Origin: Clostridiales bacterium
Lineage (GTDB): Bacteria; Bacillota; Clostridia; Saccharofermentanales; Saccharofermentanaceae
Assembly: GCA_017551865.1 (NCBI GenBank)
Contig: JAFZKB010000002.1
Coordinates: forward strand, 1 to 64,000
Length of the DNA: 64,000 nucleotides
Reading direction: 5' to 3'
This document shows positions 25,690 through 34,556 of the stretch, piece by piece. How positions within the stretch are numbered: position 1 is the first letter of the stretch; each line of letters opens with the position of its first letter. The notes under the pieces are model-generated. The model searched no databases and had not been told where the DNA came from. It saw only the letters and a list, made by a program, of their open reading frames with translations. The position numbers and the translations under genes were made by a program.

Positions 25690-26408
25690 ATGATCTGCTC
25701 AAGATTGATAACCTGACCCGTACCTACGGGAAAAAGAAGGTCTTAGACGGGCTCGATCTGACGATTGGAACCGGAAAGATCGTCGGGCTCCTCGCACCGA
25801 ACGGAGAAGGAAAGACGACATTTTTCCGTCTCGTGATGGGCCTTCTGACAAAATCTGACGGAACCATCCTGATCGACGGACAGGAACCGTCCGAAGTAAC
25901 GAACAGTTATGTAAGCTATCTTCCGGACCACTATATTCTGGGGTCATTCCATTCCATCCGTGGTGCGATGAAGCACATGAAGAAATACTTCTCGGATTTC
26001 GACGAGGAAAAAGCACTTTCTCTCATGAAGCGCCTGAAGTTTAAACCGAATCAGCGTCTGGCCTCCCTTTCAAAAGGACAGAAGGAACAGGTCCAGCTGA
26101 TCCTGTTCCTAAGCAGAAAAGCAAAGCTCTATCTTCTCGATGAGCCGCTGGCGGCGGTCGATCCGGCCACGAGAGATTTCATCGTCCAGACGATCCTCGG
26201 ATCTTTTGGTGAAGAGAACACGGTCATCATCAGCACGCACGTCGTTCTGGATATCGAACTGATCCTCGATGAAGTGGTCATGCTGAAGAACGGAAAAGTA
26301 CATCTTCAGGGAGAGGCGGATGAGCTTCGTTCCAAGTATGGAATGACCATCAATGACATCTTCAAGGAGGAATTCCGTTTTGTAGAAGGAGGCAGTGAAA
26401 ATGAGTGA
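25686..26408 (+). CDS. ABC transporter ATP-binding protein (YtrB-like)
   Basis: 240 residues with Walker A 'APNGEGKTT', a degenerate signature 'LSKGQKEQVQL' and Walker B 'LYLLDEPLAAVDP', H-loop 'VIISTHV'. The LSKGQ signature is typical of the YtrB/BcrA-like group that works with membrane proteins encoded beside YtrA-type regulators. It overlaps genes on both sides, so the three proteins are made together. Confidence 0.93.
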   Translation: MNDLLKIDNLTRTYGKKKVLDGLDLTIGTGKIVGLLAPNGEGKTTFFRLVMGLLTKSDGTILIDGQEPSEVTNSYVSYLPDHYILGSFHSIRGAMKHMKKYFSDFDEEKALSLMKRLKFKPNQRLASLSKGQKEQVQLILFLSRKAKLYLLDEPLAAVDPATRDFIVQTILGSFGEENTVIISTHVVLDIELILDEVVMLKNGKVHLQGEADELRSKYGMTINDIFKEEFRFVEGGSENE

Positions 26409-27276
26409 TATGGCGACCAGTAAAGTACGTAATAATCTGAAAATGGGTCTTGCCGCGTTTGGCGATGAGCTCAAAAGACTCCTCATCATCGGCATTATCA
26501 TCCCGATCCTGCTGACGCTCCCGGCGCTTTATATGCAGAGCCGATGGGTCAAGTACGATAAGATAATCGAAAAAGTTGTGACCAGTGAAAATACTGTGGA
26601 TCCCTTCAGCAATCTAACCGAAAAAGAGATGAAATTCATCGAAAAGATGGAATCTGATGAAGGATTATATCAGCTGAGATCGAGTCTGGGTTTTGCCTCC
26701 TTTATGCTTTGTGGTTTCCTGGTCGCGCTCTGCATAGGGAATCTCATGAAGAACTTCTACGGGGCGCAGGCTGAGATGACGTTCGCGGTTCCCTGTAAGA
26801 AGACGGTGCTTTTTGCGGCGAAGTTTCTTGCCTCCACGCTCATCATCGGATTTGTGTTTATCCTGTTCCAGATCCAGACGTATATGATGGACGAAGGTAT
26901 TGGCTGGAAGGACGGCAAATTCTACAGGATTTCATACTCCTACAAAGAGGAATTGACGGATACGATGACGAGATTTGTCCGCGAATACAGCAACATCGAG
27001 ATCAATGGAATGACATTTTACTTCCTTTTGGTGATCGTGGCCTGGCTGGGCCTTGCATTCCTGCTTTCCCTGACGGGAAAACTTCAGAAATACATGGGTA
27101 CGATCCCCTGTGCTATATGTATCTGCACAACTACGGTCGTTCTCTTTTTTGCGGCCGTCGCCGGGATCCTGTACGGAGATTCTTATGACAATGTGCCGCT
27201 TATGTTAACCGCGCCGGTCGTTCTGTTTGTGCTCGATCTGCTGATGATCCGGAAATACGACAGAGTGTCTTCGTAA
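26401..27276 (+). CDS. ABC transporter membrane subunit
   Basis: 291 residues with about six TM helices: near 20-40, 95-117, 140-162, 205-228, 240-262 and 266-285. ATG 26401 is chosen because GGAGG ends 9 nt upstream; GTG 26395 is an alternative. It is the permease of the GntR-regulated operon. Substrate unknown; peptide antibiotics or cell-wall precursors are typical for this type. Confidence 0.85.
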   Translation: MSDMATSKVRNNLKMGLAAFGDELKRLLIIGIIIPILLTLPALYMQSRWVKYDKIIEKVVTSENTVDPFSNLTEKEMKFIEKMESDEGLYQLRSSLGFASFMLCGFLVALCIGNLMKNFYGAQAEMTFAVPCKKTVLFAAKFLASTLIIGFVFILFQIQTYMMDEGIGWKDGKFYRISYSYKEELTDTMTRFVREYSNIEINGMTFYFLLVIVAWLGLAFLLSLTGKLQKYMGTIPCAICICTTTVVLFFAAVAGILYGDSYDNVPLMLTAPVVLFVLDLLMIRKYDRVSS

Positions 27277-27339
27277 GAAGGAGCGATAAAGAATTTCACT
27301 TCCCACACCATTTGTATTATCATAAATGAGTAAGGACAG

Positions 27340-27368
27340 GTGCCTCTGCCTTCGGGTGGAGGCACTTT
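27340..27368 (+). terminator. UUCG-capped terminator after the ABC operon
   Basis: An 11-bp stem starting GTGCCTC (27340-27346) and ending GAGGCAC (27359-27365), closed by a TTCG tetraloop and followed by a short TTT. Confidence 0.75.
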
Positions 27369-27399
27369 CCGTATTGACAGAAAAGCAGGGGGAATAGAA

Positions 27400-28137
27400 A
27401 TGGACAGGATCGTTTTCCTCGGAGATCTTCACGGGAATATCGTTGCGACAGAGGCCATGGCCGAAGAGATCAGACGCATCTCACCGGATCAGGTATGGTT
27501 CTTAGGTGATGCCGTGGGAAAAGGACCGTCCAACATCGAGACCTGCGACTGGGCAAAAGAGCATTGCGATTTCCACCTTAGGGGGAACTGGGACGAATGG
27601 ATCTGCGAGAGCTATAAACGGCGGGACGAGAAGGATAACCCGTATATCGAAGAGAACCGTTTCTATTTCGAGCAGATCGGCCTCGAAAGACTCAACTGGC
27701 TGGATTCTCTTCCTGTAGAAGCCAGCATCCGGATAAGTGGGCTCCATCTTCGCGTGATCCACGGACGCCCGATCGACCAGCTCTACCAGGGCTATGATCC
27801 GGACGAGAAATTTAAAGCCGGCTTTTATTCCGCGGATAAGAAGACGAAGTTCGATGGTTTCATCTGTGCGGACAGTCACCGCCCGTATGTACGCTCCCTT
27901 CACGAAGGCTATGCCGTGAACACAGGAAGTGTCGGAAACAGTATCGGCGTCCCGCGGGCACATGCGCTTCTGGTGGAAGGAGACATCGATTCTCCGGCGA
28001 TCACAACGATCCGCTTTTCGATCCTCTCTGTCCCGTACGATAACAGAAAAGCCGCAGACCTCGCCCTTAGTACCGAAGGGCTTCCGATGAAGGATGCGTT
28101 TGCCAACGAAGTTCTAACCGGCATTTATTCAAGATAA
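27400..28137 (+). CDS. Metallophosphoesterase, YfcE/MJ0936-like
   Basis: 245 residues of the calcineurin-like phosphoesterase family. Metal-site motifs are 'GDLHGN' (8-13), 'LGDAVGKGP', 'LRGNWDEW' (the GNHD equivalent), 'VIHGRP' and 'NTGSVGN'. It acts on a phosphodiester or phosphomonoester, substrate unknown. ATG 27400 has GGGGGAA upstream; a longer in-frame reading would begin inside the terminator. It lies 12 nt before galactokinase and is probably co-transcribed. Confidence 0.9.
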   Translation: MDRIVFLGDLHGNIVATEAMAEEIRRISPDQVWFLGDAVGKGPSNIETCDWAKEHCDFHLRGNWDEWICESYKRRDEKDNPYIEENRFYFEQIGLERLNWLDSLPVEASIRISGLHLRVIHGRPIDQLYQGYDPDEKFKAGFYSADKKTKFDGFICADSHRPYVRSLHEGYAVNTGSVGNSIGVPRAHALLVEGDIDSPAITTIRFSILSVPYDNRKAADLALSTEGLPMKDAFANEVLTGIYSR

Positions 28138-28149
28138 AAGGGGCGCCCC

Positions 28150-29451
28150 ATGATGATCGAAGATGTGATGACGAAGATAAAAAACGGTGATCTCCGAAGT
28201 ATATTTGCGGAGCTTTACGGTCCGGAGGAAGAAGTTCTTTCTTATCAGAGCGACCGCTATCTTCGCGCTCTTTCGGAGTTTTCTGAGGTCTTTCCCGAGA
28301 CCGCATCTTCGGGAAAAGAAACGTTCCTCTTTTCCGCGCCCGGAAGAACGGAGATCTGTGGAAACCACACCGACCATCAGCACGGAAGAGTGCTTGCTGC
28401 CGCCGTCGATCTCGATGCCATCGCTGTCGTTTCCGAAAATGATACACACCTGATCCGCCTTCAGTCCGAGGGATATAAAGAGGTAGAAGTGGATCTTTCC
28501 GATACTTCCCCTAAGGAAGAAGAGAAGGGCACGACCGCGTCCCTGATCCGGGGCGTCGCCGCGCAGTTCATCTCCCGCGGGGTCGATGTGAAAGGCTTTG
28601 ATGCCTATGTCACTTCCGATGTCCTTTCCGGAAGCGGGCTTTCTTCTTCTGCGGCATTTGAGGTCCTGACCGGAAACATCATAGACCATATGAGTAACGG
28701 CGGAAAGGCCGGCAGTATCGAGATCGCAAAGTACGGACAGATCGCTGAAAACAATTATTTCGGGAAGGCCAGCGGCCTTATGGACCAGATGGTCTCGTCG
28801 GTCGGCGGCTTTGTCGGGATCGACTTCGCTGACCCCCGATCCCCAAAGATAGATACTCATCAATGTGATTTAAATAAGCTCGGTTTTTCACTTATCATCA
28901 CCGACACCAAAGGAAGTCATGCGGATCTTTCGGGAGAGTATTCCGCGATCCCGAAAGAGATGCAGAGCGTGGCCTCCTTCTTCGGGAAAGAATATCTCCG
29001 GGAGGTCGATGAGAAGGCGTTTTACGCAAATCTTGCCGAAATGAAAAAGACCCCCGGGATCACCGACCGCGCGATCCTTCGAAGTGCTCACTTTTTTTCT
29101 GACGACGCGCGCGTCCCGGAAGAAGAAAAGGCTCTCGATGAAGGGGATATGAGAAGATTCCTCGACCTGGTCAATGCATCCGGTAATTCTTCGGCAGCAC
29201 TTCTTCAGAATCTTTACTGCGCGGAAAGACCAACTGATCAGGAGATCCCGCTGGCACTTCTTTTAAGCAGAAGAGTCCTGGGAGATCAGGGTGCCTGCCG
29301 CGTGCACGGCGGCGGATTTGCCGGTACGATCCAGGCCTTTGTTCCAAAGGCGAAAGTAAAAGAATACGTCGGGACACTGGAAGGCGTTTTTGGAAATGGC
29401 TCCTGCCACATCCTCCGTATCCGCCCTCGAGGCGGCATACGGGTGCTATAA
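28150..29451 (+). CDS. galK: Galactokinase
   Basis: 433 residues of the GHMP kinase family. The galactokinase signature 'GRTEICGNHTDHQHG' (65-79), the phosphate loop 'LSGSGLSSSAAFE' (158-170) and motif 3 'GGGFAGTIQAF' are all present. It phosphorylates galactose at C1 at the head of the Leloir pathway. Other Leloir genes (galT, galE) are not in the window. 433 residues is slightly longer than the usual 380-400, through an N-terminal extension. AGGGGC precedes the ATG. Confidence 0.94.
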   Translation: MMIEDVMTKIKNGDLRSIFAELYGPEEEVLSYQSDRYLRALSEFSEVFPETASSGKETFLFSAPGRTEICGNHTDHQHGRVLAAAVDLDAIAVVSENDTHLIRLQSEGYKEVEVDLSDTSPKEEEKGTTASLIRGVAAQFISRGVDVKGFDAYVTSDVLSGSGLSSSAAFEVLTGNIIDHMSNGGKAGSIEIAKYGQIAENNYFGKASGLMDQMVSSVGGFVGIDFADPRSPKIDTHQCDLNKLGFSLIITDTKGSHADLSGEYSAIPKEMQSVASFFGKEYLREVDEKAFYANLAEMKKTPGITDRAILRSAHFFSDDARVPEEEKALDEGDMRRFLDLVNASGNSSAALLQNLYCAERPTDQEIPLALLLSRRVLGDQGACRVHGGGFAGTIQAFVPKAKVKEYVGTLEGVFGNGSCHILRIRPRGGIRVL

Positions 29452-29456
29452 AAGAA

Positions 29457-29492
29457 GATACGCTGTCTCTTCTAAAGAAGAAACAGCGTATC
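29457..29492. terminator. Hairpin between convergent genes
   Basis: A 10-bp perfect stem GATACGCTGT (29457-29466) and ACAGCGTATC (29483-29492) with an inner TCTTC/GAAGA pairing. The T-run is poor in both directions, so its strength is uncertain. Confidence 0.6.
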
Positions 29493-29502
29493 GGAAATCA
29501 CC

Positions 29503-29676
29503 TTACAGTTTGGGTGTCTGGCTTGCATCCATGAGCTTGAATTTCTTCATACAGCTGACGGACTCTTTATTCGAACCGAAGCTGTTGGACTTTTCGAGGA
29601 TCACTCCTACGAAGAGAAAACTCAGGCCGACGGATGCGATGATAGAAGCGGCATAGCATAAAAGTACGAAGATCAT
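29503..29676 (-). CDS. 57-residue TM partner of the zinc-ribbon protein, copy B
   Basis: A short gene easily missed by length cut-offs. The product has one TM helix (about 3-27, beginning 'MIFVLLCYAAS') and a cytoplasmic tail 'SVSCMKKFKLMDA'. The tail matches 'SINCMKRFQYRDI' of the 111-residue protein at 13437-13772. Its ATG overlaps the stop of the zinc-ribbon gene by 4 nt, exactly as in copy A. The conserved tail, overlap and neighbour make it a real gene. Confidence 0.8.
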   Translation of the reverse strand: MIFVLLCYAASIIASVGLSFLFVGVILEKSNSFGSNKESVSCMKKFKLMDASQTPKL

Positions 29677-30917
29677 TTGGCATCCCCCTGTCTCTTTTTC
29701 GAAAAGATAAATGTTACGACGGATCTGGACAGATTGAGGTTGTCCAGCACTTTCTTAAACCTGGCAAATCCATAGCCCATGAGACCGAGCGCGGCGGAGA
29801 TCACCGCGAGACCTCCGTAGACCTCTTCATAGCCGCCGGTCTTTCTCGAAACTCTGGATACTCTTTCGGTATACCCCATTGCGGCCGGAAGGATACCGGA
29901 CTTAATGAAGAAGAAGGTCGCAAACGAAGCCAGTGCCAAGAAGGACACGCCGATCATGAGCGCGGCCAGAAGGCGGTTCCACGGGACTGTTCCGACGACC
30001 TTTCCCGTCTGTCCGTTGATGAGGAAAGTGTACGGTGTCCCCTTTTTCTCAATCGAGACGAACCACACAGGAAGAAGCGCATAAGAAGATCGGGCGAACT
30101 CTGATTTCGGGACCGATGTGACACGCTTGATCTTACGGACAGTACCGCTTCGGATCTGACGGAGCACTTCTTCATCGAAGAAAGCGCGGGCCTTCATAGT
30201 CGCATTTCCCTTGGCATGTTTAAGATCGAGGTCCTGAATATTCGAATAAAAACCCATGAGATAAGAGGAATCGAACTCCACTTTTTCATTGAGATGGAAA
30301 GGTTCGAGCTGCATCGTCGTCTGGTCCGCCAGGTTCTTGCAGGCCTCGACCGGAAGGTCGATAAATTCACATTCACCATCGTAAATACGTGTCTCATGAC
30401 CGACCATGAAGCGCTGCGTATCCTTGAACCAGCCCTCATAGAGGAAGTACGGCACGTAGATGCCTCGGACGACCGAAGGCTCGGTGACCTTGAAATATCT
30501 GGGAACGAAGAAGCCGGCTTTCAGCTGCTTTTTGACGTTGGCGACGGCTTCTTCCTTCGACACTTTAAAAGGCAGAATATAGTCCGGACGGCGCTCTTTG
30601 GCAATGCGGTTGAAGACTACGGCCGTCGAGCCGCAGTACACGCACTTGGTAGACACTTCCGTACCGGAGACGATGACCTCGCCGCCGCACTGGCTGCAGG
30701 TGTAAATATGACAGTCGTACGTCTCGCCTGTCAGTTCTTCCTCCTCGAGCGTATCCTCGAGAGCAGTGGTCTCATCTTCATCATAGTTCAGGTAAAATTC
30801 ATTCGCATCCGGTAAACTCTTCGGATCGATGATGTTGCCGCAGGAGCCGCAGACAAGCGCATCGAACCCCGGATCATACTCCATCGGGGCTCCGCACCCC
30901 GGACAATTCTTCGCCAT
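29673..30917 (-). CDS. Double zinc-ribbon membrane protein, copy B
   Basis: 414 residues, roughly 60% identical by eye to the protein at 12199-13440. It has the same opening 'CPGCGAPMEYDPGFD', two Cys4 ribbons ('CPGC', 'CGSC', 'CSQC', 'CVYC'), 'VRGIYVPYF', 'LMGFYSN' and two C-terminal TM helices. Start ATG 30917 has GGGAGG 5 nt upstream; a longer open frame reaches 31079 but lacks homology. TTGACA with a -10-like TCATAT lies upstream on the minus strand, and an ATTCCTTT/AAAGGAAT hairpin (30943-30961) sits in the leader. Function unknown. Confidence 0.82.
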   Translation of the reverse strand: MAKNCPGCGAPMEYDPGFDALVCGSCGNIIDPKSLPDANEFYLNYDEDETTALEDTLEEEELTGETYDCHIYTCSQCGGEVIVSGTEVSTKCVYCGSTAVVFNRIAKERRPDYILPFKVSKEEAVANVKKQLKAGFFVPRYFKVTEPSVVRGIYVPYFLYEGWFKDTQRFMVGHETRIYDGECEFIDLPVEACKNLADQTTMQLEPFHLNEKVEFDSSYLMGFYSNIQDLDLKHAKGNATMKARAFFDEEVLRQIRSGTVRKIKRVTSVPKSEFARSSYALLPVWFVSIEKKGTPYTFLINGQTGKVVGTVPWNRLLAALMIGVSFLALASFATFFFIKSGILPAAMGYTERVSRVSRKTGGYEEVYGGLAVISAALGLMGYGFARFKKVLDNLNLSRSVVTFIFSKKRQGDAK

Positions 30918-31042
30918 ATATCCTCCCATTCTCCCCAAAAAGATTCCTTTGGCAAAGGAATAACTATATGAAGCATACCATGAATTTATGTCAAATATTA
31001 CTGTGAATTTGGCAAAATAGAACCTGCTGGAGAAGGGATCCG

Positions 31043-32125
31043 TCAGTTCGCGCAGAAGAGAAATTCGGTGTCCCAGCACAGCAGATGCGGGTGGTGGCGC
31101 ATATAGACCTTATACTCCGGAACGATCTCCTTTATAAGAAGCGGCAGCTCGAAAAGATCCGAGCTTCTGTGGTAGCAGGACACGATCAGGGAGGGTCTGT
31201 CCCGAAGGAGGATATCCCGTCCGCCTTCGATGGCTTTTTTCTCATTTCCCTCGACATCGAGCTTGATCAGGTCGGCCCTTTTGTCCTGTAACAGTGTTAC
31301 AAGTGAGGCGACTGTAAGCTCTTCGCCCTTGCCGGCGCCTTCGGTCTCATGCACCCCGCGGCCGAGGTTTCTGGGGATAAAAGAGGTCCCGTCATGGTCA
31401 GAAATGAGTGAGCGGACACAGGATATGGTCAGATTTCGCTCTTCCCGGAGAGGTGAAACATTCTCCGAGAGCTTTCGGAAATTCCTCCTGTCTGGCTCGA
31501 CGGCAATGACATCCTGGATCGTCGGGAAAAGCGAAGTATAAAGAGAAACCGTGTCTCCGTTATATGCGCCCAGGTCGATATAACTGGCCGGATCCGGAAG
31601 AGAGAAGATCTTTGAGAGTCCGGAAACAGGCGCTTCGCAGGACCGCAGCAACATATAGTCGCCCGTCAATTTATATTTTACCACACTTTCGAAGGTCTTC
31701 TTCGAAAGGTCATCTTCGAGCATCTCCCTCACATCGGACAGATCTTTTTCATGAGAAGCATAGTATTCCATATCGAAAAGATCCGTTCCGTATACCGGGA
31801 CGTCCGGTGCATAGACTTCGCACTCTCCGGCGATCCGGTCGATATTGGAAAGCACGTCCGGAAGAGATGTGCCGAAGCAGATCAGGACGATCATGTCGGG
31901 AAAGCGCTCGTGAAGGGCTTCGTAGCTCTCGACTTTAAAGCCGCGGAAATAGCGGTCACGCACGAATCCGCTGCTGGCGAAGACTCCGGACACGGGGATA
32001 TTCCGTGAGATCAGCTGATCGAGGATCTTATCACCGCCGTTTCCCGTCCCATAAAGAACGACCGGCTTTTGGGCGGTCGTCAGATATTGCCAGATATCGC
32101 TATTACTGTTCATAAGCGGACTCAT
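31043..32125 (-). CDS. FkbM-family methyltransferase with N-terminal Rossmann-like domain
   Basis: 360 residues. The N-terminal 125 carry a nucleotide-binding-like 'VLYGTGNGGDKI' segment. The C-terminal part is FkbM-type SAM-dependent methyltransferase: 'YIDLGAYNGDTVSLY' (motif I), 'VIAVEPDRRNFRKL' and 'LIKLDVEGNEKKAI'. These enzymes O-methylate sugars or small molecules. It overlaps the GntR repressor gene by 4 nt, so it is expressed with it under the hexuronate operator, an unexpected partner. Confidence 0.87.
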   Translation of the reverse strand: MSPLMNSNSDIWQYLTTAQKPVVLYGTGNGGDKILDQLISRNIPVSGVFASSGFVRDRYFRGFKVESYEALHERFPDMIVLICFGTSLPDVLSNIDRIAGECEVYAPDVPVYGTDLFDMEYYASHEKDLSDVREMLEDDLSKKTFESVVKYKLTGDYMLLRSCEAPVSGLSKIFSLPDPASYIDLGAYNGDTVSLYTSLFPTIQDVIAVEPDRRNFRKLSENVSPLREERNLTISCVRSLISDHDGTSFIPRNLGRGVHETEGAGKGEELTVASLVTLLQDKRADLIKLDVEGNEKKAIEGGRDILLRDRPSLIVSCYHRSSDLFELPLLIKEIVPEYKVYMRHHPHLLCWDTEFLFCAN

Positions 32126-32805
32126 TTACTGTTGTCGGAAATATACTGCTTATACTCTCTGCTGATGATGTTCCAGTCCAGATCGAAGCGGGCCATATGC
32201 TTCTGGAAAGCGGCTCTCGCGGCGGCCGGATCCTTCTTTTTGATGGCGTCGAAGATCGCGCGGTGATCGGAAACGATCTTGAGATCCTTGACCGAGTGCA
32301 GACTCAGGCTTCTTACACGGTCGAAGTGCATGCTCATCAGGCTGACCATGTAATAGCACTGCATCTTGTTGCAGATGCGGTAGATGAGTTTATGGAATTC
32401 GTTATCAAGTGCCAGAAGCTTGTCGGCGTCCTTGGAAAGGTAGAACTCCTGAAGTGCCAGGTTATCATCGAGTTCGCGAAGATCCTCTTCCTTGGCCAGT
32501 TCACAGGCATCCTCGACCAGTGCGGTCTCAACTGTGATACGCAGGAATCTCGCCTCACGGATGAGGTCGGAATCGATCATGGAAACGAGGCAGCCCTTCT
32601 GCGGAAGGATATCTACGATCTTCGATTTGGAAAGCTCCAGAAAAGCTTCGTGAACCGGGGTACGGGAAAGACCGAGTGCCGTGGCGATCTCCTGTTCGCC
32701 GATCATGCTGCCCGGTTCGATCTCCAGACTGATGATGTTCTCGCTGATAACGCGGAATGCATACTCGCGGTTGGTCTCACTGGAATTCTTAGGTGGAACG
32801 ATCAT
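32122..32805 (-). CDS. GntR/FadR-family repressor of the hexuronate locus
   Basis: 227 residues: winged helix at about 15-75 ('GEQEIATALGLSRTPVHEAF') and an FCD ligand-binding domain (about 85-215, with 'DNEFHKLIYRICN' and 'DHRAIFDAI' metal/ligand histidines). FadR-subfamily regulators of this kind (UxuR, ExuR, KdgR-like) release DNA on binding a uronate intermediate. It sits directly beside uxuB-uxuA, and its own promoter contains the shared AACTAGCATACAAGTT operator, so it is probably autoregulated. A role as repressor of the glucuronate genes is inferred from context. Confidence 0.88.
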   Translation of the reverse strand: MIVPPKNSSETNREYAFRVISENIISLEIEPGSMIGEQEIATALGLSRTPVHEAFLELSKSKIVDILPQKGCLVSMIDSDLIREARFLRITVETALVEDACELAKEEDLRELDDNLALQEFYLSKDADKLLALDNEFHKLIYRICNKMQCYYMVSLMSMHFDRVRSLSLHSVKDLKIVSDHRAIFDAIKKKDPAAARAAFQKHMARFDLDWNIISREYKQYISDNSK

Positions 32806-32850
32806 ATCGAAAAAACTCCTTCACTACATCGGGTTTCAAACAACATAAAT

Positions 32851-32879
32851 ATACAATATTTTTAACTAGCATACAAGTT
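32851..32879 (-). promoter_or_regulatory. gntR promoter with operator
   Basis: The dyad-like site AACTAGCATACAAGTT (32864-32879; half-sites AACTAG and AACTTG on opposite strands) contains the minus-strand -35 TTGTAT; TATATT follows after 17 bp. Confidence 0.75.
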
Positions 32880-32888
32880 AGAAAAATA

Positions 32889-34511
32889 TCAGCCCAGATG
32901 CTTTTTCAGGGTCTTTCTGACCGCCCCGGGTCCCTCGATCATTTCCGAAACGAAAGATTCGATCTTCGGTGATAATCCGCATGAAACAAGGTCGGATCCG
33001 AAGACGGAACTGTTTGACAGAAGACCGTCGAGATTTCCTTTCACGCTATCGGGGTCCGAAAAACGGATCGCGGAAAGCTGCTCTTTTAAAGACGGAAGGA
33101 GCGGATCGGAACTGAGCTCGATCGGATCGCCGTTGTCATCGATCCCGAGAAGATAGCGGATCCACCCGGCGATCGCCAGAGGGATATAGGTCAGGGAAGT
33201 AACATCTAACGAAGGATCGGAGATATAGGACTTGATGGTCTCGCCGAAACGGATCGGGACCTTAAGGCTCGTGTCTGTCGCGATGCGCTGCGGCGCATCC
33301 GGGATAAACGGATTCGGAAGACGCTCCTCGATCACCTCCCTGATGAATTCGGAAGGCTTTAGGATCACGGGATCTGTTACGACGGGAAGTCCCTCTGAAT
33401 AGCCGATCTTCGTGATGAGGGAGACCAGCTCCGGATCCTTCATCTCATCCGAGATGCGCGTATATCCGAGTACGCATCCGAAAACGGCCAGTGCCGTATG
33501 GAGAGGATTTAAGCAAGTGGTGACCTTCATGCGCTCGGCCTTATTCACCGTATCGCGGTCGGTCATGAAGACGCCGGCCTTTTCAAGCGGCGGACGGCCG
33601 TTCGGGAAAGTATCCTCGATCACGAGATACTGCGGAACTTCCGCATTTACGAAAGGTGCGATGAACGTGCCTTTTGCCGTAGTAAACGGACGCATATCGG
33701 AGATCCCCAGTTCCTCGATCATCTTCTCGACCGAGGCATCCGGACGGGGCGTGATCTTGTCGATCATGCTCCACGGGAAAGAAACTTTGCCCGTATCATT
33801 CAGATAATCGATAAATCCGGAGGAGACGAAGCCGCGCTTTTCCCAGGCTTCCGCCACCTCGAGGATACTGCTCTGAAGCTTTTTGCCGTTACTGCTGCAG
33901 TTGTCCATAGAAGCCAGCGCGAGAGGCGCTCCGCCTTTCTGGAATCGCTCCCACAGGAGAGCGCATACGATACTCATGGCGTGCCGCGCGCTCTTTGGGC
34001 CGTTTTCCATATCGGAGGATACGACCGGAAGGAGCTTCCCGTGCATATCATAGAGGGCATAGCCCTTTTCGGTAATGGTAAAACTGATGATCTGAAGAGA
34101 AGGACTTGAAGCGATTTCATAAAGACGGCTCATTTCCGGTGCGTCATTCGGATCCGCTTTTCTCGATTCTGTCACACTTCCGATGATCTCGTATCCCGTA
34201 CTTCCGTCGGGACGAAGGTCGACCATCAGTGTCAGGTCATCATACGGCCGGTAGATCCGGTCGATGATCTCATAGTCAAAAGTATCGGCGGCAATGATGC
34301 CCGTATCGATCAGTCCCTGATTCAGTAGATCCTGGGAAAGACGTGCGATAAAACCGCGGAAGATATTTCCGGCGCCGAAATGAAGCCAGGTCGGTTCTTT
34401 TTCGGACTTTGCCCGCACTTCGTCAATGGAAAAAGAGGGAAGGATGATGTTCCTTTCAGACCATTCTCCTGTATTTTTCAGGCTGTCCCTGCGCATAGAA
34501 AGAGAAAGCAT
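32889..34511 (-). CDS. uxuB: Fructuronate reductase (mannitol dehydrogenase family)
   Basis: 540 residues of the polyol-specific long-chain dehydrogenase family. Visible are the Rossmann segment 'WLHFGAGNIFRGF' and, in the C-terminal domain, 'KVTTCLNPLHTALAVFG' with the catalytic-type Lys/Asn/His. It reduces D-fructuronate to D-mannonate with NADH, next to UxuA, which takes mannonate further. The 45-bp gap and same strand indicate a uxuA-uxuB operon. GGAGG lies about 10 nt before ATG 34511. Altronate-specific UxaB is the main alternative; the uxuA neighbour favours UxuB. Confidence 0.9.
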   Translation of the reverse strand: MLSLSMRRDSLKNTGEWSERNIILPSFSIDEVRAKSEKEPTWLHFGAGNIFRGFIARLSQDLLNQGLIDTGIIAADTFDYEIIDRIYRPYDDLTLMVDLRPDGSTGYEIIGSVTESRKADPNDAPEMSRLYEIASSPSLQIISFTITEKGYALYDMHGKLLPVVSSDMENGPKSARHAMSIVCALLWERFQKGGAPLALASMDNCSSNGKKLQSSILEVAEAWEKRGFVSSGFIDYLNDTGKVSFPWSMIDKITPRPDASVEKMIEELGISDMRPFTTAKGTFIAPFVNAEVPQYLVIEDTFPNGRPPLEKAGVFMTDRDTVNKAERMKVTTCLNPLHTALAVFGCVLGYTRISDEMKDPELVSLITKIGYSEGLPVVTDPVILKPSEFIREVIEERLPNPFIPDAPQRIATDTSLKVPIRFGETIKSYISDPSLDVTSLTYIPLAIAGWIRYLLGIDDNGDPIELSSDPLLPSLKEQLSAIRFSDPDSVKGNLDGLLSNSSVFGSDLVSCGLSPKIESFVSEMIEGPGAVRKTLKKHLG

Positions 34512-34556
34512 TGGTTCGAAGCCTCCTGAATTGAAGTAGTTTTCGACCGGAAAAGA

